Origin: an uncultured Methanomethylovorans sp.
Lineage (GTDB): Archaea; Halobacteriota; Methanosarcinia; Methanosarcinales; Methanosarcinaceae
DNA length: 64,000 nt
Assembly (NCBI RefSeq): GCF_963678545.1
Contig: NZ_OY782870.1
Span: 1,054,001 to 1,118,000, forward strand
Reading direction: 5' to 3'
A model generated the notes under the pieces. That model made no database searches. It was not told where the DNA came from and saw only the letters and a program-made list of their open reading frames with translations. The position numbers were made by a program, and so were the translations under genes. Below, piece after piece: positions 56,943 to 64,000 of the stretch; within the stretch, counting starts at the first letter, position 1, and each line of letters begins with the position of its first letter.

Positions 56943-57968
56943 TTATCCTGTAGTAGTAAAATTCACATCAGAATATAACAGGCCGTCCCTGTTGATAATA
57001 GTCGTTTGTACAAAGCGTACTCTTAGTTCAATTCTAGTACCATCAGGAGGGGTTGGTAAGCTATCTTCCATAATACCCACCTGTTTAGCCGAGGGGGGAT
57101 TGGGCCCTCTCATTACAGCTCTAACAATCGTAATATTAGGAGTTTGTTCAAATCTAGTCTCTGTCAAATAACTTCCTGATGAAGAAGATATCTCTTTTCC
57201 CAGAATTGTCTCGGTCGAAGTTTCAAACAAATTTTTTGAAACAACTTGTTGAAGATTGGAACTCAAGAAAGTTCCCAGTAGTATCAAAATACAAATACTA
57301 ACTAAATTGCGTCTGAGAACTTTTTTCAATTCAAATACTCCTATTTTACTCGCACTTTGAACACTATTTATCCACAAAATGATAGAAGCAGCAAACTGAA
57401 TAGCAACCATATTAGTAAAAGCCAACAAAAAGGCTCCCATGGCCAATGTAACTTCGCCTCTGGACAATAATATACTTGCTGATGCAAGTGGTGGCACTAA
57501 AGCAGTAGCAATGGCCACACCCACAATACCCGTGTTAAGACGTGGAGAAATAGCAGTATATGCTCCAGCAGCTCCACCCGCCAAGGCAATCATTAAGTCA
57601 AATAGATTGGGAGCTGTTCGGACAAGAATTTCATTAGTCAATGGAATCTCTTTGTTAAAAACGCCAATAATAAAAGCTGTAGCAACAACTCCAATAGTTC
57701 CTTTAATCAATGTAAAAATGCCCTCTCTGAAGAGTATCATGTCACTATCTGCTAATGCCAAGCCTAGGCCCATAATTGGTCCTAACAACATAGCTATGAT
57801 CATAGCTCCTATAACTACAGCAGGACTATTAGCTAATAGGCCATAACTTGCAATGATAGTAGCAAGGACATTCATAAAAAAATATGACCATGTGAAAGTA
57901 GCATTGTACCGAATGTCTTTGCATGTAAGTCCATCTATGCCACATACACTTTTGTCACTAATTTCCAT
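56943..57968 (-). CDS. DUF389 (TIGR00341-type) membrane protein
   Basis: A 341-residue protein with about six membrane helices in the N-terminal 260 residues. The family stretches NSPAVVIGAMIIAMLLGPIM and ALVPPLASASILLSRGE are clear, followed by a soluble C-terminal domain (about 265-341). Function unknown; widespread in bacteria and archaea. It lies between the two copies of the remnant, an unusual place for a core gene, so it may have arrived with the region. Confidence 0.85.
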   Translation of the reverse strand: MEISDKSVCGIDGLTCKDIRYNATFTWSYFFMNVLATIIASYGLLANSPAVVIGAMIIAMLLGPIMGLGLALADSDMILFREGIFTLIKGTIGVVATAFIIGVFNKEIPLTNEILVRTAPNLFDLMIALAGGAAGAYTAISPRLNTGIVGVAIATALVPPLASASILLSRGEVTLAMGAFLLAFTNMVAIQFAASIILWINSVQSASKIGVFELKKVLRRNLVSICILILLGTFLSSNLQQVVSKNLFETSTETILGKEISSSSGSYLTETRFEQTPNITIVRAVMRGPNPPSAKQVGIMEDSLPTPPDGTRIELRVRFVQTTIINRDGLLYSDVNFTTTG

Positions 57969-58271
57969 TTGTACCCCCTAATTCTAAGTTTAGTGTTGAT
58001 ACTCATCCTTTTTGAGCCTTGTCGTTACTCCAATAAGAATGTCAAATTAGAACTTAGGCTCAAAAATCAATTTCTTTTTAGTTTTCGCAGGATAATTCAA
58101 CAGTTTATAAATACTGAATTTGAGAATTTGGTTGATTGCAGACTTAATGATCCAGTCACAATTCCTGAATAATGATGAATTACCTTATTCTAAAAAATTA
58201 AAGGGCAACTTCTATCTACCTATTTTTAAAAGGTTGCTTGGAAAAATGATAGATTCGTAAATTCTGAAAAA

Positions 58272-58440
58272 TCAACATCCTTCCCACATCTCTAACTTCT
58301 CCTTTGCATACTTATTGAGTATAATTGGCTTATCTTCCTTAGCATTCTGTTTCATTTAATGCAATTTACTCTTAGAGAATTCCATGTTCTTCCAATCAGC
58401 ATAAGATATACTCAATACTTCTTCGAATCTTTTCTTTTAA
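58272..58440 (-). pseudogene. Decayed gene remnant, copy B
   Basis: Reads SISYADWKNMEFSKSKLH, stop, MKQNAKEDKPIILNKYAKEK, then LEMWEGC and a stop. It has an internal stop and a frame change before SISY when compared with copy A (56625-56819). The two share most of their sequence and orientation. The rest of the stretch 57969-58544 holds AT-rich sequence and the TetR promoter, and no gene I can support. Confidence 0.6.
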
Positions 58441-58510
58441 TCTCATAACCCTATCACTAATATTCCATGCACGACTCCTTCATACGCTTCTCATTCAAGT
58501 TTCTCAAAAT

Positions 58511-58538
58511 CCTTAAATATATGTAAGTAACTACTTAC
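58511..58538 (+). promoter_or_regulatory. Promoter and operator of the TetR-ABC operon
   Basis: CCTTAAATATATG (58511-58523) is a likely TATA box. It abuts a perfect palindrome, GTAAGTA-AC-TACTTAC (58523-58538). The palindrome ends six bases before the TetR start codon, so repressor binding there would block initiation; the mRNA looks leaderless. Confidence 0.7.
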
Positions 58539-58544
58539 TTACAA

Positions 58545-59132
58545 ATGGATGTAGAACAACAGATTTTGGATGCTGCTTTAAAGGTGTTTGCCAGCGAGGG
58601 CTATTCTGGTGCTACTACCCGCAGGATAGCGGAAGAGGCAAATGTTGCCGAAGTTACCTTGTTTAGAAAATTCCAATCTAAAGAGAATCTGCTTAAAGAG
58701 GTTCTGATCAAGAACAAAGCTCCAGAATCTGATTATCTATTCACGATTAATTCAGGTTCAGATATTGAAACTGATCTTTCTAATTTAGGCAGGCAAATTA
58801 AAAAAATAATGAATCATAAGAAAAAAGATTACAAACATCGTATGTTTATGTTCATGTTGATAGAGGAAGGAAGGAAGATGCCTGAGGTTGCTGAGATCCT
58901 ATCATCTTTTTTTCAAATGAATTTGTCTCGCCTAACCGAATACTTTGAGCTTCAACTAAAATGTGGAAAAATACGTGATGTAAATCCGCGGTCAGCAGCG
59001 CTGGCGTTTATAAGCTATTTTGCTTACACCTCTTTATTGAAGGGGTATGTCCAGGTCGATGACGATAAAGAATTTGAAGGATTTATTGACATATTTACAA
59101 AAGGTGTCCTGAAGATAGGGGAGCACAGGTGA
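58545..59132 (+). CDS. TetR-family transcriptional regulator
   Basis: A 195-residue protein with a TetR helix-turn-helix at residues 1-50 (ILDAALKVFASEGYSGATTR, VAEVTLFRKFQSKENLLKEV) and a helical ligand-binding domain. First gene of an operon with an ABC-2 exporter, which it most likely represses together with itself through the palindrome at 58523-58538. The inducer is unknown. Confidence 0.92.
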   Translation: MDVEQQILDAALKVFASEGYSGATTRRIAEEANVAEVTLFRKFQSKENLLKEVLIKNKAPESDYLFTINSGSDIETDLSNLGRQIKKIMNHKKKDYKHRMFMFMLIEEGRKMPEVAEILSSFFQMNLSRLTEYFELQLKCGKIRDVNPRSAALAFISYFAYTSLLKGYVQVDDDKEFEGFIDIFTKGVLKIGEHR

Positions 59133-59136
59133 GTTA

Positions 59137-59886
59137 ATGGAAGCAATTATTGAGGTCAGGAATCTTGCCAAGGTCTTTCATTCGAGAGGAAGGAAAATTG
59201 TCGCAGTAGAGGACGTAAGTTTCGATGTACGTAAGGGAGAAATATTTGGCATGATAGGGCCCAACGGAGCTGGTAAATCTACTACGTTTTCCATGCTAAC
59301 TACTTTAATAAAGCCAACAAGCGGCAGTATAAAAGTTGCGGGTTTTGATGTTTATAAAGAGGATGAAAAGATCAGACCTATCATAGGTATAGTCCCTCAG
59401 AAACTCAGTCTTTATTCAGATCTTACAGCCAGAGAGAATCTGGAATTTATGGGTAAACTCTATAATGTACCAAAAAATCTCATGGATGAGCGAATAGATT
59501 ACTACTTAAAACTTGTAGGTCTCGAAAACCATGCAGATCGTTTTACCGGAGGCTTTTCAGGCGGTATGAAACAACGTCTTTCCGTTATCTGTGCAGTGCT
59601 GCACGAGCCTCAGATCATATTTTGGGACGAGCCTTCAACAGGTCTTGATCCACAAACCAGGCAGGCTATATGGAAACTTGCCAAAAAGTTCAATGGAGAA
59701 GGAAAAACCCTGGTCTTTACAACCCACTACATGGAAGAGGCAGATAATCTATGTGACAGGGTTGCTGTGATGAACTTAGGTAAAATGGTAGCTCTGGATA
59801 CTCCGGCAAATTTAAAAGAAAAGTCAGGAAGTTCAAACCTCGAAGAAGTATTTATGCACTTGACTGGAGAAGAGGTGCGTGATTAA
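59137..59886 (+). CDS. ABC transporter ATP-binding protein (ABC-2/DrrA type)
   Basis: A 249-residue ATPase with Walker A GPNGAGKST near residue 42, signature FSGGMKQRLSVICAVLHEPQ and Walker B IIFWDEPSTGLDP. The C-terminal extension found in some DrrA proteins is short here. It ends directly against the permease gene (no gap) and starts four bases after the regulator gene. Confidence 0.93.
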   Translation: MEAIIEVRNLAKVFHSRGRKIVAVEDVSFDVRKGEIFGMIGPNGAGKSTTFSMLTTLIKPTSGSIKVAGFDVYKEDEKIRPIIGIVPQKLSLYSDLTARENLEFMGKLYNVPKNLMDERIDYYLKLVGLENHADRFTGGFSGGMKQRLSVICAVLHEPQIIFWDEPSTGLDPQTRQAIWKLAKKFNGEGKTLVFTTHYMEEADNLCDRVAVMNLGKMVALDTPANLKEKSGSSNLEEVFMHLTGEEVRD

Positions 59887-60993
59887 ATGACGATAACGAC
59901 TGAACTAAAGCATGCGTGGATAATAACGATAAAGGAATTCAAGCTTCTTTCAAGAAAGAAAGCACTTTTGATCCCTTTAATCTTATTTCCAATTATCATG
60001 ATCATCTTCTTTGGCTACGGCATGGGCGGTACTGTAAAGAATGCTCCCATTCTCATCGTCAACGACGATACTGGTACAGCTTCAAATTCCCTTGTTCAAC
60101 AGATCGGTAGCTATACTGGCAAGTACAATGGAGAGCCGATGTTCTCCATAACCTATGCGAAGGACATGTCACGATCCAAAGCCGAGAGTCAGATCGATGC
60201 AGGAGTGTATAAAGCTGTTCTATTGATCCCTTCATATTATAGTGATAAACTAGCGAAAAATGAAAGCATTAGCCTTACTCTTTTGACTGATTCTTCAGAC
60301 ACTACTACAAGTGGCATCATCACAAATTTTATGAGGCAATTATTCTCAAAAGCTGGTTTAGTTTCTTTAACTGTTCCAAATATTTATGGTAATCTTGAAT
60401 ACCTGGATTTCCTGACACCGGCAGTTATAGCCCTTACTGTGTTTATGGGTTCTGTAGCCACCACAGGTTCAGCTATTGCAGGAGAAAAAGAAGATGGTAC
60501 AATTGTTCGCATGCTGATGACGCCTGTCAGCAAAAGAGCGGTAATTCTCGGAAAAACGATATACCAGCTCATAATGCAATTGGGCAGAGCTGTTATTCTA
60601 ATACTTGCAGCATATTTCCTTGTGGGATTCCATATGAATGGTAGTTGGCTACTTGTTGCTTTGGTGCTTGTTATATTCACTCTTGGTGGTGTGGGTATGG
60701 GTATAGTCATGTCCACAAGAGTAGACGATATGGAGTCATTCTTCCAGCTAAACATGCTGGTCACTCTTCCATCCATGTTTGTTACGGGTGTATTTTTCCC
60801 ATTGAGTTCAGTTCCGGACTGGATGCGTTATATAGCTTATTGCCTGCCCCTTACCTATGCAAATGATGCTATGCGTACTATCATGATCAAGGGTCAGGGA
60901 CTGGGCGCCATATCCACAGATCTGATAATACTCTCACTCTTCGCACTTATTACTTTCACAGCAGGTGTCCATCTTTTCAGGAGGGAAGCATAA
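59887..60993 (+). CDS. ABC-2 type permease
   Basis: A 368-residue exporter permease. It has an N-terminal helix (about 25-45), a long outer domain (about 50-175) and five C-terminal helices with GSVATTGSAIAGEKEDGTIV and TGVFFPLSSVPDWMRYIAYC, as in YhgE/DrrB-like proteins. With the preceding ATPase it forms a drug- or lipid-type exporter. The start ATG follows the ATPase stop. Confidence 0.9.
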   Translation: MTITTELKHAWIITIKEFKLLSRKKALLIPLILFPIIMIIFFGYGMGGTVKNAPILIVNDDTGTASNSLVQQIGSYTGKYNGEPMFSITYAKDMSRSKAESQIDAGVYKAVLLIPSYYSDKLAKNESISLTLLTDSSDTTTSGIITNFMRQLFSKAGLVSLTVPNIYGNLEYLDFLTPAVIALTVFMGSVATTGSAIAGEKEDGTIVRMLMTPVSKRAVILGKTIYQLIMQLGRAVILILAAYFLVGFHMNGSWLLVALVLVIFTLGGVGMGIVMSTRVDDMESFFQLNMLVTLPSMFVTGVFFPLSSVPDWMRYIAYCLPLTYANDAMRTIMIKGQGLGAISTDLIILSLFALITFTAGVHLFRREA

Positions 60994-60994
60994 A

Positions 60995-61981
60995 ATGAAG
61001 AAAATGATAATATTAGCCTTTCTATTGATCTTTATGATCTCAGGTGTCGCAGGAGCTTATGATACCCTGAGTGTTTATAGTGTGTCTCAGAGCTTCGATT
61101 TCGGTGAAAATTATTACAATGTATACGGTGGTCCTGATATTAGTGCCACTATTATCGGCAGCAATGAATTTGACAGAGGTCAGACTGTAACTTTAAATGT
61201 CGATCTGATAAACAATGGTAAACTGTTAGGATTCAAGAATGATAGAACCCCCGATGATGCTGATGAGATCTTTGGTGCTCAGACAGAAATGAAGCTGGAG
61301 AGTGCTGTGGTGGATGCTACAGGTATAGTAGCTTCTCTATCAGCTGATCCAGGAAGTCCCATTGAAGTAAAGTCAGTAAGCCAGAAGATAGGGTCTATAA
61401 AAAGCGGGCAGAATTCAGTCTCACCTGCTAAATTCGATATAAAAATAGATAAAAATGCAAAGGCTGGGGAATACAATCTTTATCTGAACCTTTCTTATGA
61501 TTACCAGAAGAATGTGCAGGTCATGGATCCGGATGCCACTACTCAGACTTACGATGTGAACCGCTGGTATGGAATGATGGTCCAAAACCAGACATTGAAA
61601 GTGATCGTAAAAGATCAGGTCGATTTTGAGATCGTAAGTACTACAGGCAGCCTTTTCTCAGGTGGAGAAGAAGTAATTAGTGTGGAAATTAAGAACAAAG
61701 GTGAAGAAGAAGCAAAGAATGTAAAGATTATGGCAAATCCATCTGATCCTTTAAGCACGACGGATGGTGTAGCATTTATATCCTCTATGACTCCAGGCAG
61801 TACGGCTGTTGCAAAGCTTAAAATTAAGGCAGATAGTGAAGCAGTGGCTAAAGTATATGGTATTGATACAGTTATAAGATATGAAACCATGGAAGGCGAC
61901 ATCAAGTATTCAGATACCTTACAGGTCCCTGTAGAGGTAAAAGAAGTTGGACTTTTCCAGCGATTATTCGGATGGATCTAA
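60995..61981 (+). CDS. Secreted COG1361-like protein of the ABC operon
   Basis: A 328-residue protein with a signal peptide (KKMIILAFLLIFMISGVAGA) and beta-sandwich domains of the CARDB/S-layer-associated kind (FDFGENYYNVYGG, then DISATIIGSNEFDRGQTVTL). It has no C-terminal membrane helix; it ends FQRLFGWI. GGAGGG upstream fixes the ATG at 60995. A secreted partner right behind an ABC-2 exporter suggests the protein works with it, for example as an outer component; what it does is unknown. Confidence 0.75.
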   Translation: MKKMIILAFLLIFMISGVAGAYDTLSVYSVSQSFDFGENYYNVYGGPDISATIIGSNEFDRGQTVTLNVDLINNGKLLGFKNDRTPDDADEIFGAQTEMKLESAVVDATGIVASLSADPGSPIEVKSVSQKIGSIKSGQNSVSPAKFDIKIDKNAKAGEYNLYLNLSYDYQKNVQVMDPDATTQTYDVNRWYGMMVQNQTLKVIVKDQVDFEIVSTTGSLFSGGEEVISVEIKNKGEEEAKNVKIMANPSDPLSTTDGVAFISSMTPGSTAVAKLKIKADSEAVAKVYGIDTVIRYETMEGDIKYSDTLQVPVEVKEVGLFQRLFGWI

Positions 61982-61996
61982 TAAGAGTTGGTATTT

Positions 61997-62027
61997 GAAG
62001 TTGCACTTAGAATTAAGTAGCAACTTC
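61997..62027 (+). terminator. Terminator hairpin after the exporter operon
   Basis: GAAGTTGC (61997-62004) pairs perfectly with GCAACTTC (62020-62027), with a 15-nt loop, 13 nt beyond the last stop codon of the operon. Confidence 0.5.
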
Positions 62028-62081
62028 TACCATCTTCTCTGTGCTTTAAATATTTGATTACATTGCCGATCAGTGATATTT

Positions 62082-63590
62082 ATGGTGGAAAAAGTAGGTA
62101 ATTTCGGACAATCTGCTGAAAATATAGTGTCCTCTTCTGAAGTTTCGGGGATACGTCAAACTCCTTCTGAATCTGCACGTAACACCGAAAAACAAATTGT
62201 TCTTATGATAGCGATACTTGCCGGATTCATCACCCCTTTTGATGGTTCAGCGGTTAATATTGCGCTTCCTACTCTGGGTGCGGAGTTCCACATGACTGCA
62301 ATCTCTTTGTCATGGGTTGCAACTGCGTATCTCCTCTCTTCGGCAATATTCCTTGTCCCGTTCGGAAAAATTGCCGATATATATGGACGAAAAAAGATCT
62401 TTCTGTATGGTATAACAATATTTAGTCTCTGCTCTCTGATTATGACTATGGTTCCTTCTACAGAAATGTTGATCGCAATCAGGGTTGTCCAAGGTTTGGG
62501 AAGCGCCATGATATTCGGAACCGGAGTTGCTATTGTTACTTCTGTTTATCCGCCGGGAGAGCGTGGAAAGGCTCTTGGCATATATATCACTGCAGTTTAC
62601 ATAGGCTTGTCCACTGGTCCTTTCCTAGGTGGTATAATGACCCAGCACTTTGGCTGGAGAAGTATTTTCTTCGTAAATGTTCCAATAGGTCTTACAGCAG
62701 TTCTTCTCATCATTTGGAAACTTAAAGGTGAATGGGCTGAGTGCAAAGGAGAAAAATTTGATTTCATTGGGTCCCTTATCTACGGTTTGGCAGTTGTTGC
62801 GGTCATGTATGGTTTCTCATTGCTTCCGGCTATGGAAGGTGCTTTTCTAATAACGGTGGGTATTGTAGGGACAATCATCTTTATCTTGTACGAAAAGCGC
62901 ATACCTTTTCCCGTAATCGATATGAATCTACTGACAAAGAACCGTGTTTTTGCTCTTTCGAACCTTTCTGCACTGATCAATTACAGTGCAACTTATGCAG
63001 TAACTTTTCTTCTGAGCCTTGATTTGCAATACACAAAGGGCTTCACACCTGAGCATGCAGGTTTTATTCTGGTAGCTCAGCCGGTTTTTCAGGCTCTGGT
63101 CTCTCCTCTGGCTGGCAGACTATCCGACAGAATGGAGCCGCGTTTGATTGCATCGGCTGGAATGGCACTCACTGCGATAGGTCTCTTTTTCTTAACTTTC
63201 ATCTCAGAAACGACTCCTATCTGGTACATGATATGTATTCTCGTAGTGCTCGGTATTGGTTTTGGGCTATTCTCGTCCCCCAACACCAATGTTATCATGA
63301 GTTCAGTGGATAAGAGGTTCTATGGTGTAGCATCTGGGATAAACGGAACGATGAGACTCCTTGGACAGATGCTCTCAATGGGTATTGCTATGATGATCTT
63401 TGCAGTTGTCACTGGCCCTGTGGAAATAACAGCTGAATATTACCCACAGTTCATTGCAAGCCTACACTATGCATTTATTCTGTTCACAGTCTTCTGTATA
63501 GTGGGTATATTCATGTCTCTTGTACGAGGAAAAACAATCCCGCCAAATCATTCAGATGCATCTGGAAATTGTCAGAATGTGGGGAGATGA
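62082..63590 (+). CDS. MFS drug exporter of the DHA2 (14-helix) family
   Basis: A 502-residue proton-driven exporter with about fourteen membrane helices. The stretch FGKIADIYGRKKIFLYGITI is the MFS A-motif loop, and QGLGSAMIFGTGVAIVTSVYPPGERGK the motif C region. A GTG at 62073 is in frame, but ATG 62082, five bases after AGTGAT, is preferred. It has its own TATA-like TTTAAATAT upstream and is not in the ABC operon. Confidence 0.88.
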   Translation: MVEKVGNFGQSAENIVSSSEVSGIRQTPSESARNTEKQIVLMIAILAGFITPFDGSAVNIALPTLGAEFHMTAISLSWVATAYLLSSAIFLVPFGKIADIYGRKKIFLYGITIFSLCSLIMTMVPSTEMLIAIRVVQGLGSAMIFGTGVAIVTSVYPPGERGKALGIYITAVYIGLSTGPFLGGIMTQHFGWRSIFFVNVPIGLTAVLLIIWKLKGEWAECKGEKFDFIGSLIYGLAVVAVMYGFSLLPAMEGAFLITVGIVGTIIFILYEKRIPFPVIDMNLLTKNRVFALSNLSALINYSATYAVTFLLSLDLQYTKGFTPEHAGFILVAQPVFQALVSPLAGRLSDRMEPRLIASAGMALTAIGLFFLTFISETTPIWYMICILVVLGIGFGLFSSPNTNVIMSSVDKRFYGVASGINGTMRLLGQMLSMGIAMMIFAVVTGPVEITAEYYPQFIASLHYAFILFTVFCIVGIFMSLVRGKTIPPNHSDASGNCQNVGR

Positions 63591-63702
63591 TTTGATGTTG
63601 GAGTTACAGCGAAGAATAAGGCATCATTATAACTGATACTCATAAGATGGCGATAGGTTCATTTATCCCAAACTACAAGTACCTATTGAGTAGGTGATAA
63701 CT

Positions 63703-64000
63703 TTGCAGAAAAATCTTAGTTTTTTATTAATTGGATTGATAGTTCTGGGTCTGATGGTGCTTTCCGGCTGCACGGATAAAACAGTAGAACAGACTGTGGG
63801 GGAGAAAGTAAATCAAACTGTGGGGCAGGCTGTAAATCAAACCAAAGATGCTGCAGGGGCTGCAGTAAACGAAACAGTTGGGATAGCTGTCAATAAGACC
63901 AAAGACGCTGCAGGGGAAGCTGTAAATAGAACAGTGGGTTATGCCGTCAACGAGACAAAAGAGGCAGTAGGGGCTGCTGTGAATCAGACAATAAACCAGA
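63703..64000 (+). CDS. Lipoprotein of 19-residue sequon repeats, cut by the window end
   Basis: At least 99 residues. A signal peptide ends in LSGC, with Cys23 as lipidation site. From residue 36 on, units such as AVNQTKDAAGA and AVNETVGI alternate, giving a period of 19 residues, and each contains an N-x-T sequon. The composition resembles LEA/apolipoprotein-type helical repeats. The start is TTG at 63703, with AGGTGAT four to five bases before it. The gene continues beyond the window. Confidence 0.75.
   Translation, partial: MQKNLSFLLIGLIVLGLMVLSGCTDKTVEQTVGEKVNQTVGQAVNQTKDAAGAAVNETVGIAVNKTKDAAGEAVNRTVGYAVNETKEAVGAAVNQTINQ

Noticed and set aside
57969..58172. An open frame of 67 codons on the plus strand
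   Set aside because: No ribosome-binding site, no recognisable domain and low-complexity content; it is likely chance in AT-rich sequence.
56625..58440. A CRISPR array or complete cas locus
   Set aside because: No regularly spaced direct repeats were seen anywhere in the window; only two short gene tails with an uncertain Cas1 resemblance exist.

Overview
The window is a chromosomal stretch of a methanogenic archaeon, most likely a member of the Methanosarcinaceae (a Methanomethylovorans/Methanolobus-type genus is a guess). The evidence is archaeal: an spc-type ribosomal/secretion operon tail, a two-domain S-layer tile protein, an RpoD subunit carrying two [4Fe-4S] motifs, CDP-archaeol synthase, a split CcmF, an archaeal cis-prenyltransferase, TATA-box promoters and several apparently leaderless genes.

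Layout. 1-4.6 kb: tail of the spc operon (secY, adk, DUF106, cmk, truB) ending in tRNA-Ser(GGA). 4.7-8.2 kb: nudC and the S-layer protein on the minus strand. 8.5-11 kb: rps13-rps4-rps11-rpoD behind a leader with three hairpins, then tRNA-Leu(GAG). 11.2-14 kb: uppS, a DUF2551 protein, a COG2108 radical-SAM protein and a divergent ferredoxin. 14-27.2 kb: a type II/IV secretion (pilus-type) ATPase and its membrane partner. The ATPase gene is cut in two by an integrated element of about 8.77 kb (17194-25971). The element carries a tyrosine integrase, small regulators, a primase-helicase, a Zot/HerA-like ATPase and a HEPN-domain cargo gene. Joining the two host halves across the 7-bp core TTCCTGC restores an uninterrupted 822-codon ATPase.

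27.4-46.3 kb is a surface glycosylation locus: polyprenyl-phosphate and GT4 glycosyltransferases, three polytopic GT39-like enzymes, a flippase, a hexapeptide acetyltransferase, a UDP-GlcNAc 2-epimerase homologue and GDP-mannose 4,6-dehydratase. It also holds very large secreted proteins of unknown function. 46.4-53.9 kb is mostly housekeeping: xseAB, the split ccmF, carS, pyrE, purD, argF, then tRNA-Leu(CAG).

54-58.5 kb is an accessory stretch beside tRNA-Leu(CAG). A 1000-bp IS5-like element with 8-bp target duplications has split a HARE-HTH gene; removing it restores the frame. A GIY-YIG protein, a DUF389 membrane protein and two related gene remnants follow. 58.5-62 kb is a TetR-controlled ABC-2 exporter operon with a secreted partner. 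It is followed by a DHA2-type drug exporter and, at the window edge, a lipoprotein made of sequon-bearing repeats.

The most notable points are the excisable-looking element that interrupts the secretion ATPase, its HEPN cargo with a neighbouring AbrB-type gene, and the precise IS interruption of the HARE-HTH gene.
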